From Steroidobacter agaridevorans (lineage in GTDB: Bacteria; Pseudomonadota; Gammaproteobacteria; Steroidobacterales; Steroidobacteraceae): DNA of 64,000 nucleotides. Shown here one piece after another: positions 16,604-26,827 of this stretch. The translations under genes were made by a program, and so were the position numbers. The notes under the pieces are model-generated. The model was not told the origin of the DNA and made no database searches. It saw only the letters and a program-made list of their open reading frames with translations. The number at the start of each line of letters is the position of its first letter. Within the stretch, counting starts at the first letter, position 1. The stretch is taken from NCBI RefSeq assembly GCF_009932555.1, contig NZ_BLJO01000002.1, positions 413,907 to 477,906 of the forward strand, written 5' to 3'.

Positions 16604-19555
16604 ATGAAGTCATTGCGTCATGCGGTCCTGGGGCTCGCGACCGTCGCGTTGTTTGCTATCTCAATCGCGGGTGAAGCCGCGCCTGTGTTGATGCCGGCGC
16701 CGGCGTCGATCAGTACGAATGCCGGACAACTCCCGCTCACTGGGACATGGTCGGTTGAGTGGTCGACGTGCAGCGGCCCTGTGTTGGAGCGTGCCTTCAA
16801 ACGATTCGAACAGGATTATTTCCGCCGCACCGGCGTACCTGCCAGCAGCGAGAATGCGATAAGCGTTGCTGTTCAGTGCAACGCCGCCGACAGGGCAATC
16901 GAAGCGATGCAGGCGGAGGCGTACTCACTGACTGTCACGAACGATGGCGTGCGAATCGACGCCGACGGCCCAACCGGTGTGTTGCGAGCACTCGCGACCT
17001 TGCGACAACTGATCAGTCTGGACAGCGGCCAACCTCAACTGCCGTTTGTTTCGATCAACGACACGCCTCGCTTCACCTGGCGCGGCGTCATGCTCGATCC
17101 GGCGCGGCACTTCCTGAAAGTCGATACGTTAAAGCGTCAGATCGATGCGATGGAGCGCGTGAAGCTCAACGTGCTCCATCTGCATTTGAGCGATGACGAA
17201 GGCTTTCGCGTCGAGAGCAAGCGCTTCCCACGCCTGCACGAGGTGGCGAGCCACGGCGAGTTCTATACCCAAGACGAGATACGCGCGCTTCTCGCCTACG
17301 CTGCGGATCGTGGCGTGCTCATCGTTCCGGAATTCGATGTCCCCGGCCACACTCGTGCAATCGTCGCTGCCTATCCCAAGCTCGGTGCGACGGCCGCGAA
17401 AGCACGCCCACCCTTTCCTCCGGATGTCGCTCTGAATCCGTCATCGCCGGAGGTCTACCGTTTTCTCAACGAACTGATCGAGGAGATGTCGCAGCTATTT
17501 CCCGGTCCGTATCTGCACATTGGCGGGGATGAAGTCAGCGATGCGGTCTGGGCCGACAACGCCGAGATCAAAGCATGGATGCAGCGTGAGAAGCTCGGCT
17601 CGAAGCAGGATGTCGAAGGCTACTTCGCACGGCGAGTGATCGCGATGGTGCAACGGGCGGGGAAGACGCCGATCGGCTGGGAGGAGATCGCGACCACCGA
17701 GATCCCGACGGACACCATCGTTGAAAGCTGGCAGACCTCAAATGCCACGGCGGCGGCCACTGCAAAGGGTCATCGGACGATCGTGTCGGCTGGCTACTAT
17801 CTGGATCTGCTGATGCCGGCGGACTTTCACTACGCAGTGGATCCGCTCGCCTCCTCCGCGGCCGGCTTCACACCCGCGGAGGCGGAGCGCGTTCGCAAAC
17901 TCCATCCGCTGTTCGCGCAATTGCTTCCAGATGCAAAGGTCGCCAAGCCCATGCCACCGTTGACGGCTGACCAGGAACGCTTGGTGTTGGGCGGCGAGGC
18001 GCCGCTCTGGGGCGAGATCGTTACCGATGAAATGGTGGATCACCACTTGTGGCCGCGGGCTGCGGCGCTAGCTGAGCGCTTCTGGTCGCCTGCCACGGTT
18101 CGGGATGCCGCCGACATGTATCGCAGGCTCGCGGTCATTCACGATCAGCTTACGATCGGTGGACTGATGGGCGACAACACTCGCCGTCTCATGGCCTCGC
18201 GCATGGTTCCGGGCGATGCGGATCCCGTGCACACGCTACTCGATATCGTCACGCCCGTGAGAAACATGGCCCACGACCATCGCATCCTCGCGGCCGTCCG
18301 TGGCCAGCGAATCGTTCAACCTCTCAACGCTCTCGCCGACGCGGCGCCGGCAGACAGTTTGGTTGCGCAAGCTTTTGTGAGCTCGGCTCGACAGTACATT
18401 GGAGGAGATGCGTCGTTAGAGCCGGTGCTGCGAGCACAGCTCAGCACCTGGCGCGAGAATGATGCGCGCTTCACCGCCATCGCGCGCGGTAACGCGATGT
18501 TGGAGCCGGCGATTCCAACGTCGGCGAGCATCGCGTCCCTCGCCAAGGCGGCACTTCAGGCCATCGATGTTATTTCGAAACGCGTGGTCACGCAGGGTCA
18601 GTCGTGGGACGAGATCGAAAAAACCCTTGCCCAAGCCGAGGCTCACGATGCAGCTTCCCGTCTGCCTCTTGCCAGTTTTCTTGGCAAACATCCGCCCGCG
18701 GATCTCATCATTGCCCTCACACCGGGCATTCGCGCACTGGTCGACAAAGCGCGTAGCGTCGCTCCGCCTTCCGCTGCGATCGGAATGACAGATCAGCCCT
18801 GCCCGCCTTCGCTGCCAATGCCCGACTCCGTAAAGGAATTCAACGCGCTGTTTCTCGAACCCGGCACACCCAACGTTCTTCGCCTGCTGGCGCTGAGCAA
18901 ACAGCCAGAGTTCGTGGCATACAACGACGCAAAGAAGCAGCGCGAAGCGCAAGACTGGGCGGGCCTGTGTCGCTATCGAGCGGACAATGCGGCCGTCATC
19001 GCCAGCAAACAACGACCCGATGTGGTCTTTCTCGGCGACTCCATCACCGAAAGCTGGGTGCCAGGCGACCCGACGTTGTTCTCGAGCGAACGGATCGGCC
19101 GAGGCATCAGCGGCCAGACGACAGCTCAGATGCTCGTACGCTTTCCGGCGGACGTGATCGCCCTGCGCCCACACGCCGTACACATCATGGCAGGCACAAA
19201 TGATGTGGCCGGCAACGGAGGACCGACGAGCGAGCGCGCATTCCAGGACAACATTCAGGCAATGGTCGCTTTGGCTCGCGCCCACAACATTCGTGTCGTC
19301 CTGGCAAGCATTCTACCGGCGGCGAAGTTCAACTGGCGCCCGGAGGTTCAGCCGGCAAAGCAGATCGTCAAACTGAATGAGTGGCTGAGGACGTATGCGA
19401 AGCGAGAGGGTCTTCGATATGTTGACTACTACACTCCCCTCGCAACTGCGGACGGTGCACTCAAGCCCGGGCTCAGCATCGATGGCGTTCATCCGAACCG
19501 TGAGGGATATGCGGTAATGCGTGAGCTTGCGAAGTCCGTCAGGTTCCCGCAATAA
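16604..19555 (+). CDS. GH20 beta-N-acetylhexosaminidase fused to SGNH/GDSL hydrolase
   Basis: A 983-residue secreted fusion. The signal peptide (AVLGLATVALFAISIAGEAA) is followed by the GH20 accessory domain and then the GH20 barrel. HIGGDEV near residue 305 holds the Asp-Glu pair for substrate-assisted cleavage of N-acetylhexosamine. From about residue 790 to the end is an SGNH esterase domain: GDSITESW (Ser about 812), GISGQ, GTND (about 863) and DGVHPN (about 958). I start at ATG 16604, after AGGGGGAG, rather than a TTG at 16547. It diverges from the TonB-GH1-tetR-GH3-esterase operon. The likely job is removal of terminal GlcNAc/GalNAc and of acyl groups from the same glycan. Confidence 0.88.
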   Translation: MKSLRHAVLGLATVALFAISIAGEAAPVLMPAPASISTNAGQLPLTGTWSVEWSTCSGPVLERAFKRFEQDYFRRTGVPASSENAISVAVQCNAADRAIEAMQAEAYSLTVTNDGVRIDADGPTGVLRALATLRQLISLDSGQPQLPFVSINDTPRFTWRGVMLDPARHFLKVDTLKRQIDAMERVKLNVLHLHLSDDEGFRVESKRFPRLHEVASHGEFYTQDEIRALLAYAADRGVLIVPEFDVPGHTRAIVAAYPKLGATAAKARPPFPPDVALNPSSPEVYRFLNELIEEMSQLFPGPYLHIGGDEVSDAVWADNAEIKAWMQREKLGSKQDVEGYFARRVIAMVQRAGKTPIGWEEIATTEIPTDTIVESWQTSNATAAATAKGHRTIVSAGYYLDLLMPADFHYAVDPLASSAAGFTPAEAERVRKLHPLFAQLLPDAKVAKPMPPLTADQERLVLGGEAPLWGEIVTDEMVDHHLWPRAAALAERFWSPATVRDAADMYRRLAVIHDQLTIGGLMGDNTRRLMASRMVPGDADPVHTLLDIVTPVRNMAHDHRILAAVRGQRIVQPLNALADAAPADSLVAQAFVSSARQYIGGDASLEPVLRAQLSTWRENDARFTAIARGNAMLEPAIPTSASIASLAKAALQAIDVISKRVVTQGQSWDEIEKTLAQAEAHDAASRLPLASFLGKHPPADLIIALTPGIRALVDKARSVAPPSAAIGMTDQPCPPSLPMPDSVKEFNALFLEPGTPNVLRLLALSKQPEFVAYNDAKKQREAQDWAGLCRYRADNAAVIASKQRPDVVFLGDSITESWVPGDPTLFSSERIGRGISGQTTAQMLVRFPADVIALRPHAVHIMAGTNDVAGNGGPTSERAFQDNIQAMVALARAHNIRVVLASILPAAKFNWRPEVQPAKQIVKLNEWLRTYAKREGLRYVDYYTPLATADGALKPGLSIDGVHPNREGYAVMRELAKSVRFPQ

Positions 19556-20333
19556 GCTGCTTCGCCCGAGCAAACACCGCCTCGAACATCGCTTCGGTCA
19601 ACCGCCGCGTGTTGGTGTTGTAGCGGCTGCAGTGGTACGAGTCGATCAACCACTGCCCTCCAGGAAGCTTGAACTCCGCGCCGTGCCCGAACTTATAGTC
19701 GCTCGCTCTCAGGCCGAGCGTGCGCAAGACGGCGTTGTGACCGATCGAGCCCAACGCTAGCAGCACGACATTCTTTGGCGCCGTCGCGAGCTCGGCTTGC
19801 AGGTAGTGATTGCAGGTCGTGATCTCGATCGGCAGCGGCTTGTTATCCGGCGGGACGCATTTCACTGCGTTGGAGATCCGGGCATCGATCAATTTCAAGC
19901 CGTCGTTGCGATGAACGGACTCCGGCTGGCTCGCGAAGCCGAACTTGTGCAGCGTTTGATAGAGCAGCACACCGGCGTAGTCACCCGTGAACGGGCGCCC
20001 TGTCGCGTTCGCGCCGTGAAAGCCGGGCGCGAGGCCGATGATGATCAGGTGCGCCTTGCGATCGCCAAAGGGTGCGACCGGCGCGCAGTAGTAGTCGGGA
20101 TATTGCTTGCGCCCCTCCTCCAGAAATTCCGCCAGGCGTGGGCAATCGGTGCAGGTACGGTCGAAAACTTCGCCGTCCGAAGGCCACAGGCCATTGCCCG
20201 GCTTGTCGTCGGTCAGCGCGAGCTGTTTGAGCGGCGCGCTCTTGTGAGTGCGGGGAATCGAGATCGGCTCGGCACGTTTTGCCGAGGTTTTAGCGGGCTT
20301 CGCGGGAGATTTGCGGGCGGATGGCTTGCTCAT
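19539..20333 (-). CDS. Uracil-DNA glycosylase, family 5-like (UdgB)
   Basis: DNA repair enzyme that removes uracil and related bases. GLAPGFHGANATGRPFTGD is the family 5 active-site motif, and LALGSIGHNAVL is the C-terminal loop motif. Cys residues around CTDCPRL and others suit the [4Fe-4S] cluster of families 4 and 5. A Lys/Pro-rich tail (residues 1-30) precedes the domain. I start at ATG 20333 (264 residues), since the 75 codons upstream overlap the PEP-CTERM gene and are not conserved in type. The 3' end overlaps the convergent GH20-SGNH gene by 17 bases. Confidence 0.87.
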   Translation of the reverse strand: MSKPSARKSPAKPAKTSAKRAEPISIPRTHKSAPLKQLALTDDKPGNGLWPSDGEVFDRTCTDCPRLAEFLEEGRKQYPDYYCAPVAPFGDRKAHLIIIGLAPGFHGANATGRPFTGDYAGVLLYQTLHKFGFASQPESVHRNDGLKLIDARISNAVKCVPPDNKPLPIEITTCNHYLQAELATAPKNVVLLALGSIGHNAVLRTLGLRASDYKFGHGAEFKLPGGQWLIDSYHCSRYNTNTRRLTEAMFEAVFARAKQLIAGT

Positions 20334-20367
20334 CCGCCCATTGTACTTGGCCTGGGCGCCGCGGAGG

Positions 20368-21162
20368 TCAGCTCGCCTTGCGGCGACGGACCAAACCGCT
20401 GCCGAGCAGCCCGATGCCGAACAGCGCCAGCGTGCCAGGCTCGGGAACGTTCGCCGTGGAAACGGTGAGCGAGTTGATCGAAAAATCCGTGTCCGAAATC
20501 GTGAGGGTCGAGCACCCAGTGTCGTCGCAGTACATCCGTTCCTGTGTGTAATACGCACGGGGCAGCAATCCCGTGAGCAGCGGTAGCACGTCCAGCGGCT
20601 GTAAGCCGTTGCTCAGATCGACCAGATCCAGGGGATTCGCCGGATCGGTCCATTGCAACCCAAACTGGCGATACTGATATTCCCCGGGCGCCGGGCGCGG
20701 GCCGCCGAGTGCCTCGTTATACCAATACTCCATGGAGACATCCGACACGTCGAAGAGATCCGGACCGGCCCCTGGCACACCACTGCTGTCAATGCCCCAA
20801 AGATGGCCCGTGTCCCCGGAATAGGCGCCGACGTCGTACATGACGCCACCGATGAACAACTCGCTGGTGATTTGCTCAGGGGGATCGAAGAGGTAATCCA
20901 GGAGGGACTGCGACGAGCCAAACTGATTGGTGTACGTGCGTACCGCCAAGCCATCGGTCTCGACGACGATGCGACCGGTGACGGTCTGCCCACTGAGCGA
21001 GTAGTCCAGAGCGAGGAGGTTTCCGACAGCGTCGTGGATTCGCGTTTCCCCCACCGTCCCCGCGAATTCGAACACGATCGGCACGGCTTGCGCCGCTCCC
21101 GCGGCCAGGCCAAGACTTGCGGCGAGCGCCGCGCGAGCGAGAACTGAGTGTGTACCGTTCAT
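20368..21162 (-). CDS. PEP-CTERM sorting-domain protein
   Basis: A 264-residue exported protein. It has a signal peptide (ARAALAASLGLAAGAAQA) and a C-terminal sorting tag: VPEPGTLALFGIG, a short hydrophobic helix, and a basic end RRRKAS. This tag is recognised by exosortase/archaeosortase-type enzymes, implying display at or release from the surface, often with exopolysaccharide. The body (EFAGTVGETRIHD and repeated beta strands) has no recognised enzyme motif. The start at 21162 is supported by an AGGAG seven bases upstream. The exosortase is not in this window. Confidence 0.85.
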   Translation of the reverse strand: MNGTHSVLARAALAASLGLAAGAAQAVPIVFEFAGTVGETRIHDAVGNLLALDYSLSGQTVTGRIVVETDGLAVRTYTNQFGSSQSLLDYLFDPPEQITSELFIGGVMYDVGAYSGDTGHLWGIDSSGVPGAGPDLFDVSDVSMEYWYNEALGGPRPAPGEYQYRQFGLQWTDPANPLDLVDLSNGLQPLDVLPLLTGLLPRAYYTQERMYCDDTGCSTLTISDTDFSINSLTVSTANVPEPGTLALFGIGLLGSGLVRRRKAS

Positions 21163-21287
21163 CCAACGCTCCTGTCCGTAGGTCATTAGAAGGAGCGGAG
21201 TCTATCGAGACGAAACAGGTAACAGAAGCACACTCGACATAAAGGTGAGTGTGCACGTTTGTTTGTAAATTTATTCGACGCGAGGTC

Positions 21288-21345
21288 TGCAGGCTTCCCT
21301 CCACTTCCTGCTCTCTCTGTGGCCTAGAGCGGGAGGGAAGCCGCA
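21288..21345. repeat. Long hairpin downstream of aceA
   Basis: A perfect 11-base inverted repeat (21292-21302 with 21332-21342), extended by TGC/GCA around one bulged A, encloses 29 bases. It begins 13 bases after the aceA stop on the minus strand. There is no run of U after it in either direction, so it may be an RNA 3'-end stabiliser or weak terminator rather than a strong intrinsic terminator. Confidence 0.5.
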
Positions 21346-21358
21346 GTGGATCAAATCA

Positions 21359-22645
<1,287 letters not shown>

Positions 22646-22667
22646 AGGAACCTCGATGTGAGAACAA

Positions 22668-24272
22668 TTAATGAATGACCCGGTAGGCGGGCAAAGTAAT
22701 GAAGGTTTCGAATTCCGGCGCCGTCGTGATCTCATCGATCAACGCAGCCGCGCGCTCGAAGTTGCCTGCGGCGAAGGCTTTTTCTCCCACCGCGGCGCGC
22801 AACTTGCCCAGCTCTTCCCGCGTGATCGCACGAAACAACTCGGCCGTGACCTTGCGCCCGTCCTCGAGCACGCCGCCAGGATGTTTGATCCACTGCCAGA
22901 TCTGCGCGCGAGAAATTTCCGCAGTCGCTGCGTCTTCCATTAAGTTGTTGATGGGCACGCAACCCAACCCCCCGAGCCATGCAGCGAGATATTGAATCGA
23001 CACGCTCACGTTGCCGCGTAACCCGGCTTCGGTGATCGTGCCCTGCGGAATCTGCAACAAATCTTTGGCGGTAACGTCGACGTCCGGAATCTTGCCGAGC
23101 TGATTCGGGGTCGGCATCAAGCGGTCGAACACTTCCATCGCCACCGCCACGAGGCCCGGATGCGCGACCCACGTGCCGTCGTGCCCGTCGCCTGCCTCGC
23201 GCTCCTTGTCGGCGCGCACCTTGGCGATGGCTTCTTCATTCGCTTTGGGATCGTTCTTGATCGGAATCTGCGCCGCCATGCCGCCCATGGCAAACGCGCC
23301 GCGGCGATGGCAAGTGCGGATTGCAAGCTTCGAATACGAGCGCAGGAAGTGCGTGGTCATCGTCACCTGCTGCCGATCCGGCAGCACGAAATCGGGCCGA
23401 TGCGCGAACTTCTTGATGAAGCTGAAAATGTAGTCCCAGCGGCCGCAGTTGAGCGCGACGATGAAGGCCTTCAGCTCGAACAGGATCTCGTCCATCTCGA
23501 ATGCTGCGAGAATGGTCTCGATCAGCACGGTCACCTTGATGGTCTGCGAGGCGAGGCCGAGCTTGTCTTCGGCGTAGCGGAACACATCGGCCCACAGACG
23601 CGCTTCGAGATGACTCTCGAGCTTCGGCAAATAGAAATACGGACCGGTGCCACGCGCCTGCAACGCGGCGTGGTTATGGAACAGATACAGGCCGAAGTCG
23701 ACAAACGCCCCCGGCGCGCGGCGCCCGTCCACATAGATATGTTTCTCGAACAGGTGCCAGCCGCGGGGCCGCACGATCAGCGTCGCGATCTGCGGATTGA
23801 GCTTGTACTGCTTGCCATCGGGATTGGTGAAGGAGATCGAGCGGTTCACCGCATCGCGCAGATTGATCTGACCCTGCACGACGTTGTCCCAGGTCGGGGT
23901 CATCGAGTCTTCGCAGTCGGCCATGAAGACTTTCGCGCCCGAGTTGAGCGCATTGATGATCATCTTGCGATCGGTCGGACCCGTGATCTCGACGCGACGG
24001 TCCTGCAGATCGGCCGGAATCGAAGTCACGCGCCAATTGCCTTCGCGAACGCTGCGCGTCTCGGCAAGGAAGTCCGGCAAAGCGCCGCTATCCAGCTGAC
24101 GCTGACGAGCGGCGCGCGCATCGAGAAGAGCGGTCACGCGATCTCCGAAGCGTCGCGTCAGGTCGGCGACGAACTCCAGCGCGGCGGGGGTCAGAATCGA
24201 GTCGTACCCGGGCTGCATCGCCCCACGGATCTCGATGCCCATCGTCGGGTTCACCGCCGGATTGGTCGCCAT
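22668..24272 (-). CDS. aceB: Malate synthase A
   Basis: Condenses glyoxylate and acetyl-CoA to malate. The length of 534 residues fits the A isoform (E. coli 533). The signature [16 protein letters not shown] is clear, with [14 protein letters not shown] and the acidic metal-site segments nearby. I start at ATG 24272 ([17 protein letters not shown]), preceded by GGGGAGAGG; the longer frame to 24365 would reach into the promoter region. It is the first gene of aceBA and diverges from a LysR gene 101 bases away. Confidence 0.97.
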   Translation of the reverse strand: MATNPAVNPTMGIEIRGAMQPGYDSILTPAALEFVADLTRRFGDRVTALLDARAARQRQLDSGALPDFLAETRSVREGNWRVTSIPADLQDRRVEITGPTDRKMIINALNSGAKVFMADCEDSMTPTWDNVVQGQINLRDAVNRSISFTNPDGKQYKLNPQIATLIVRPRGWHLFEKHIYVDGRRAPGAFVDFGLYLFHNHAALQARGTGPYFYLPKLESHLEARLWADVFRYAEDKLGLASQTIKVTVLIETILAAFEMDEILFELKAFIVALNCGRWDYIFSFIKKFAHRPDFVLPDRQQVTMTTHFLRSYSKLAIRTCHRRGAFAMGGMAAQIPIKNDPKANEEAIAKVRADKEREAGDGHDGTWVAHPGLVAVAMEVFDRLMPTPNQLGKIPDVDVTAKDLLQIPQGTITEAGLRGNVSVSIQYLAAWLGGLGCVPINNLMEDAATAEISRAQIWQWIKHPGGVLEDGRKVTAELFRAITREELGKLRAAVGEKAFAAGNFERAAALIDEITTAPEFETFITLPAYRVIH

Positions 24273-24351
24273 TGCCTCTCCCCACTTGCGAAAGTGAGAG
24301 AACCTTAGCGATTTCCTGCCTGTGGGTAAAATATATGGTGAGTTAGAAACC

Positions 24352-24368
24352 GATATCTGATACATATC
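24352..24368. promoter_or_regulatory. Candidate LysR-type box
   Basis: GATAT-N7-ATATC, a 17-base inverted repeat that contains the T-N11-A core typical of LysR-type regulators. It ends 5 bases before the lysR ATG and lies 80 bases upstream of the aceB ATG. That placement suits autorepression together with activation of the divergent aceBA operon. Confidence 0.5.
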
Positions 24369-24373
24369 TCAAC

Positions 24374-25288
24374 ATGGAACTGAGACATTTGCGCTACTTC
24401 ATTGCTGTAGCTGAAGAAAAGCACATGACCCGAGCGGCCGAACGGCTCGGCATTCAGCAGCCTCCGCTCTCCATGCAGATCCGGGCGTTGGAACAGGAGC
24501 TGGACGCCCAGCTATTCCGCCGCCAGCCGCGCGGGGTCGAATTGACCGATGCCGGCCTGGCCTTCTTCGATCGGGCCCGCGCCATCCTGGATCAGGTGGA
24601 TCGGGCGGTCGCGACCACCCGGCGAACGGCCCGCGGTGAAGAAGGTCGAGTGGTCGTGGGCTTCACCAGTTCGGCGCCCTTTCATCCGTTTGTGCCCCGG
24701 GTGTTGCGGGCTTTCCGTGAAGCCGCTCCGCTGGTGTCTCTGGTGCTCGAGGAAAGTGGCAGTAGCGAGCTTGTGCAGGGACTGCACAACGAAGAGATCG
24801 ACGCGGCGTTCATTCGCTCGCCGGTGGCCGACGTCGTCGGGCTCACCGTGCGACCGTTGTTGGAAGAGAAAATGCTCGTCGCCTTGCCGACCGGTCACAT
24901 CTTCGCTCGCCGCAGCAGTTTCAGTCGCAGCGTGCTGCTGCCGCTGGCCGAGCTCGCTAAAGAAACATTCGTGCTGTACAAGCGGCCCGGCGGCCCAGGC
25001 CTGTACGACACCATCATCGCCGCGTGCAAAAGCGCCGGCTTCAGTCCACGCGTCGGTCAGGAAGCGCCGCGAATCATTTCGACGTTGAATCTCGTGGCCG
25101 CCGGCATCGGCGTGTCGATCGTGCCTGCCTCGTTGCAGCGATTGCAGATGGATGGCATCGTCTATCGCAAGCTCGAAGACATGCCGCAGCTGACCGCGCC
25201 GCTGATTCTCGCTTGCCGTCATGGCGAAAACGCCGCCGCCGTGCAACGCTTCCTCGATCTGGTGCGCACCAGCGCCGAAAGTATTTGA
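24374..25288 (+). CDS. LysR-family regulator, probably of aceBA
   Basis: A 304-residue LysR-type protein. The N-terminal winged helix is canonical ([20 protein letters not shown], then [17 protein letters not shown]). The ligand domain (residues 90-300) resembles the BenM/CatM group, starting [13 protein letters not shown]. It is divergent from aceB with a matching box in between, so regulation of the glyoxylate shunt is a fair inference. The ligand might be a small carboxylate, by family analogy only. The gene is 7 bases upstream of rluE, which may be cotranscribed by chance. Confidence 0.88.
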   Translation: MELRHLRYFIAVAEEKHMTRAAERLGIQQPPLSMQIRALEQELDAQLFRRQPRGVELTDAGLAFFDRARAILDQVDRAVATTRRTARGEEGRVVVGFTSSAPFHPFVPRVLRAFREAAPLVSLVLEESGSSELVQGLHNEEIDAAFIRSPVADVVGLTVRPLLEEKMLVALPTGHIFARRSSFSRSVLLPLAELAKETFVLYKRPGGPGLYDTIIAACKSAGFSPRVGQEAPRIISTLNLVAAGIGVSIVPASLQRLQMDGIVYRKLEDMPQLTAPLILACRHGENAAAVQRFLDLVRTSAESI

Positions 25289-25295
25289 TCGTCCG

Positions 25296-25907
25296 ATGGA
25301 TTCGCCCGCCCTGCTGCTGCTCAACAAGCCGTTTCGCGTGCTCACTCAGTTCACGAGCGAGGACGGCAAAGCCACGTTGCGCGATTTCGTACACGCGCCC
25401 GGCATGCGGCCGGCCGGGCGACTCGACTACGACAGCGAAGGCTTGGTCCTGCTGACCGACTCCGGAGCGTTACAAACAAAGCTCGCCGACCCGCGCTGGA
25501 AACAAGAGAAGACTTACTTCGTGCAGGTGGAAGGCGAGATCAACGATGACGCCCTCGCCCAGCTGCGTCGTGGCGTGAAGTTGAATGATGGAGTCACGCT
25601 GCCGGCCGGCGCCGAGCGCATGGATGAGCCCGAATGGCTCTGGCCGCGCGATCCGCCGATCCGGTTTCGCAAAGCCATTCCAACGAGCTGGTTGAAGCTC
25701 ACGATTCGCGAAGGTCGCAATCGCCAGGTGCGTCGCATGACGGCGGCCGTGAACTTGCCGACGCTGCGATTGATTCGTTGGTCGGTGGGACCGTGGACGC
25801 TGCAAGGACTCGCACCCGGCGAGTCCCGCGCGATCGATCCGAAAGAGATCGCAGCTTTCATGAAGCCCGCGGCTGGATCGACACGATCCAGCGGACGACG
25901 CAGATAG
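25296..25907 (+). CDS. rluE: Pseudouridine synthase, RluE-like
   Basis: Modifies 23S rRNA (U2457 in E. coli numbering). At 203 residues it lacks an S4 domain, like RluE. The catalytic motif [18 protein letters not shown] supplies the essential Asp. Further family segments are [10 protein letters not shown] and [18 protein letters not shown]. The start at ATG 25296 gives [16 protein letters not shown]; an earlier in-frame start at 25221 lies inside lysR. It converges on the EamA transporter gene with 5 bases between the stops. Confidence 0.88.
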   Translation: MDSPALLLLNKPFRVLTQFTSEDGKATLRDFVHAPGMRPAGRLDYDSEGLVLLTDSGALQTKLADPRWKQEKTYFVQVEGEINDDALAQLRRGVKLNDGVTLPAGAERMDEPEWLWPRDPPIRFRKAIPTSWLKLTIREGRNRQVRRMTAAVNLPTLRLIRWSVGPWTLQGLAPGESRAIDPKEIAAFMKPAAGSTRSSGRRR

Positions 25908-25912
25908 TCGAC

Positions 25913-26824
25913 TTACGTCCCCGTATCGACCAGCCTCTTCTCGCGCATCACGACGATGAACACGCCGATCAGCGTCACGGCGCCACCGATCAGCATGCGC
26001 GTCGTCAACTGATCGTTCAGCAGAGTAACGCCGAAGAAAATACCGAACAGCGGCGACAGCAGCGTGATCGGCGACAGGCTGGTCACCGGATATTTGCTGA
26101 CCAGGTAGTACCACGCTGTGTGCGCCAGCAAGCTACTCATCAAGGTCGTGAACGCCAAAGCCGTCCAGGCCTTCCAATCGGCCGCCTGAATGGCTTCCCA
26201 CTGACCTTGCTCGAACAGCAGGCTGAGCAGCATCAGCATCGAACCGCCGGCAACCGCGATCCACGCCTGCAATTGCAGCGCTTTGATGTTGTGTAAGCGC
26301 TTCACGAAGATCAAACCGAGCGAGGCGAAGAACGTCGATGCGACCACCAGCGCCAATCCTTCCCAGTACGCGAACACGCGCGGATCGAAGCTGATGATCA
26401 ACATGCCGCCGAACGCGAGTGCGATGCCCAGCGTACGACGCCACCGAATGGTCTCGCCCAGCAGCCAGATCGATAGCAGTGTCGAGATCGGCACGCCCAT
26501 CTGACTGGCGATCGCGACGGTCGCCGCATCTTCGGCGTAGTACACGCCGAGGAACAGCAACGAGAACGCCGCCGGCCCGGTCAGCATCGCGGCCAGGAAC
26601 AAATTACCCATCTGGCCGCGATGGATTTTCAATAACGGCAACAGAAACAGCGCCAACGATCCAAAGCGCAGCGCCGTGAACAGAATGGGCGGAAATTGCG
26701 CGACGCCGATTTTGGACGCAATTAGGTTCAAGCCCCACACCAGGTTCATCAGAACCAGCAGGACCAGGTGCCGGGGCGAGATCGAGGTGGCGTCGGCGAC
26801 GCCGGTGGTGGAACTTGCAACCAT
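25913..26824 (-). CDS. EamA/DMT-family transporter
   Basis: Inner-membrane protein of 303 residues with ten hydrophobic helices arranged as two EamA repeats (LVLLVLMNLVWGLNLIASK near the start; a second repeat from about residue 150). These carriers export amino acids or other metabolites. The ATG at 26824 lies one codon after the aminopeptidase stop (TGA TTG ATG), so the pair probably form an operon. A TTG one codon earlier is less likely. A role in exporting peptide-derived amino acids is only suggested by the neighbour. Confidence 0.85.
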   Translation of the reverse strand: MVASSTTGVADATSISPRHLVLLVLMNLVWGLNLIASKIGVAQFPPILFTALRFGSLALFLLPLLKIHRGQMGNLFLAAMLTGPAAFSLLFLGVYYAEDAATVAIASQMGVPISTLLSIWLLGETIRWRRTLGIALAFGGMLIISFDPRVFAYWEGLALVVASTFFASLGLIFVKRLHNIKALQLQAWIAVAGGSMLMLLSLLFEQGQWEAIQAADWKAWTALAFTTLMSSLLAHTAWYYLVSKYPVTSLSPITLLSPLFGIFFGVTLLNDQLTTRMLIGGAVTLIGVFIVVMREKRLVDTGT

Positions 26825-26827
26825 CAA

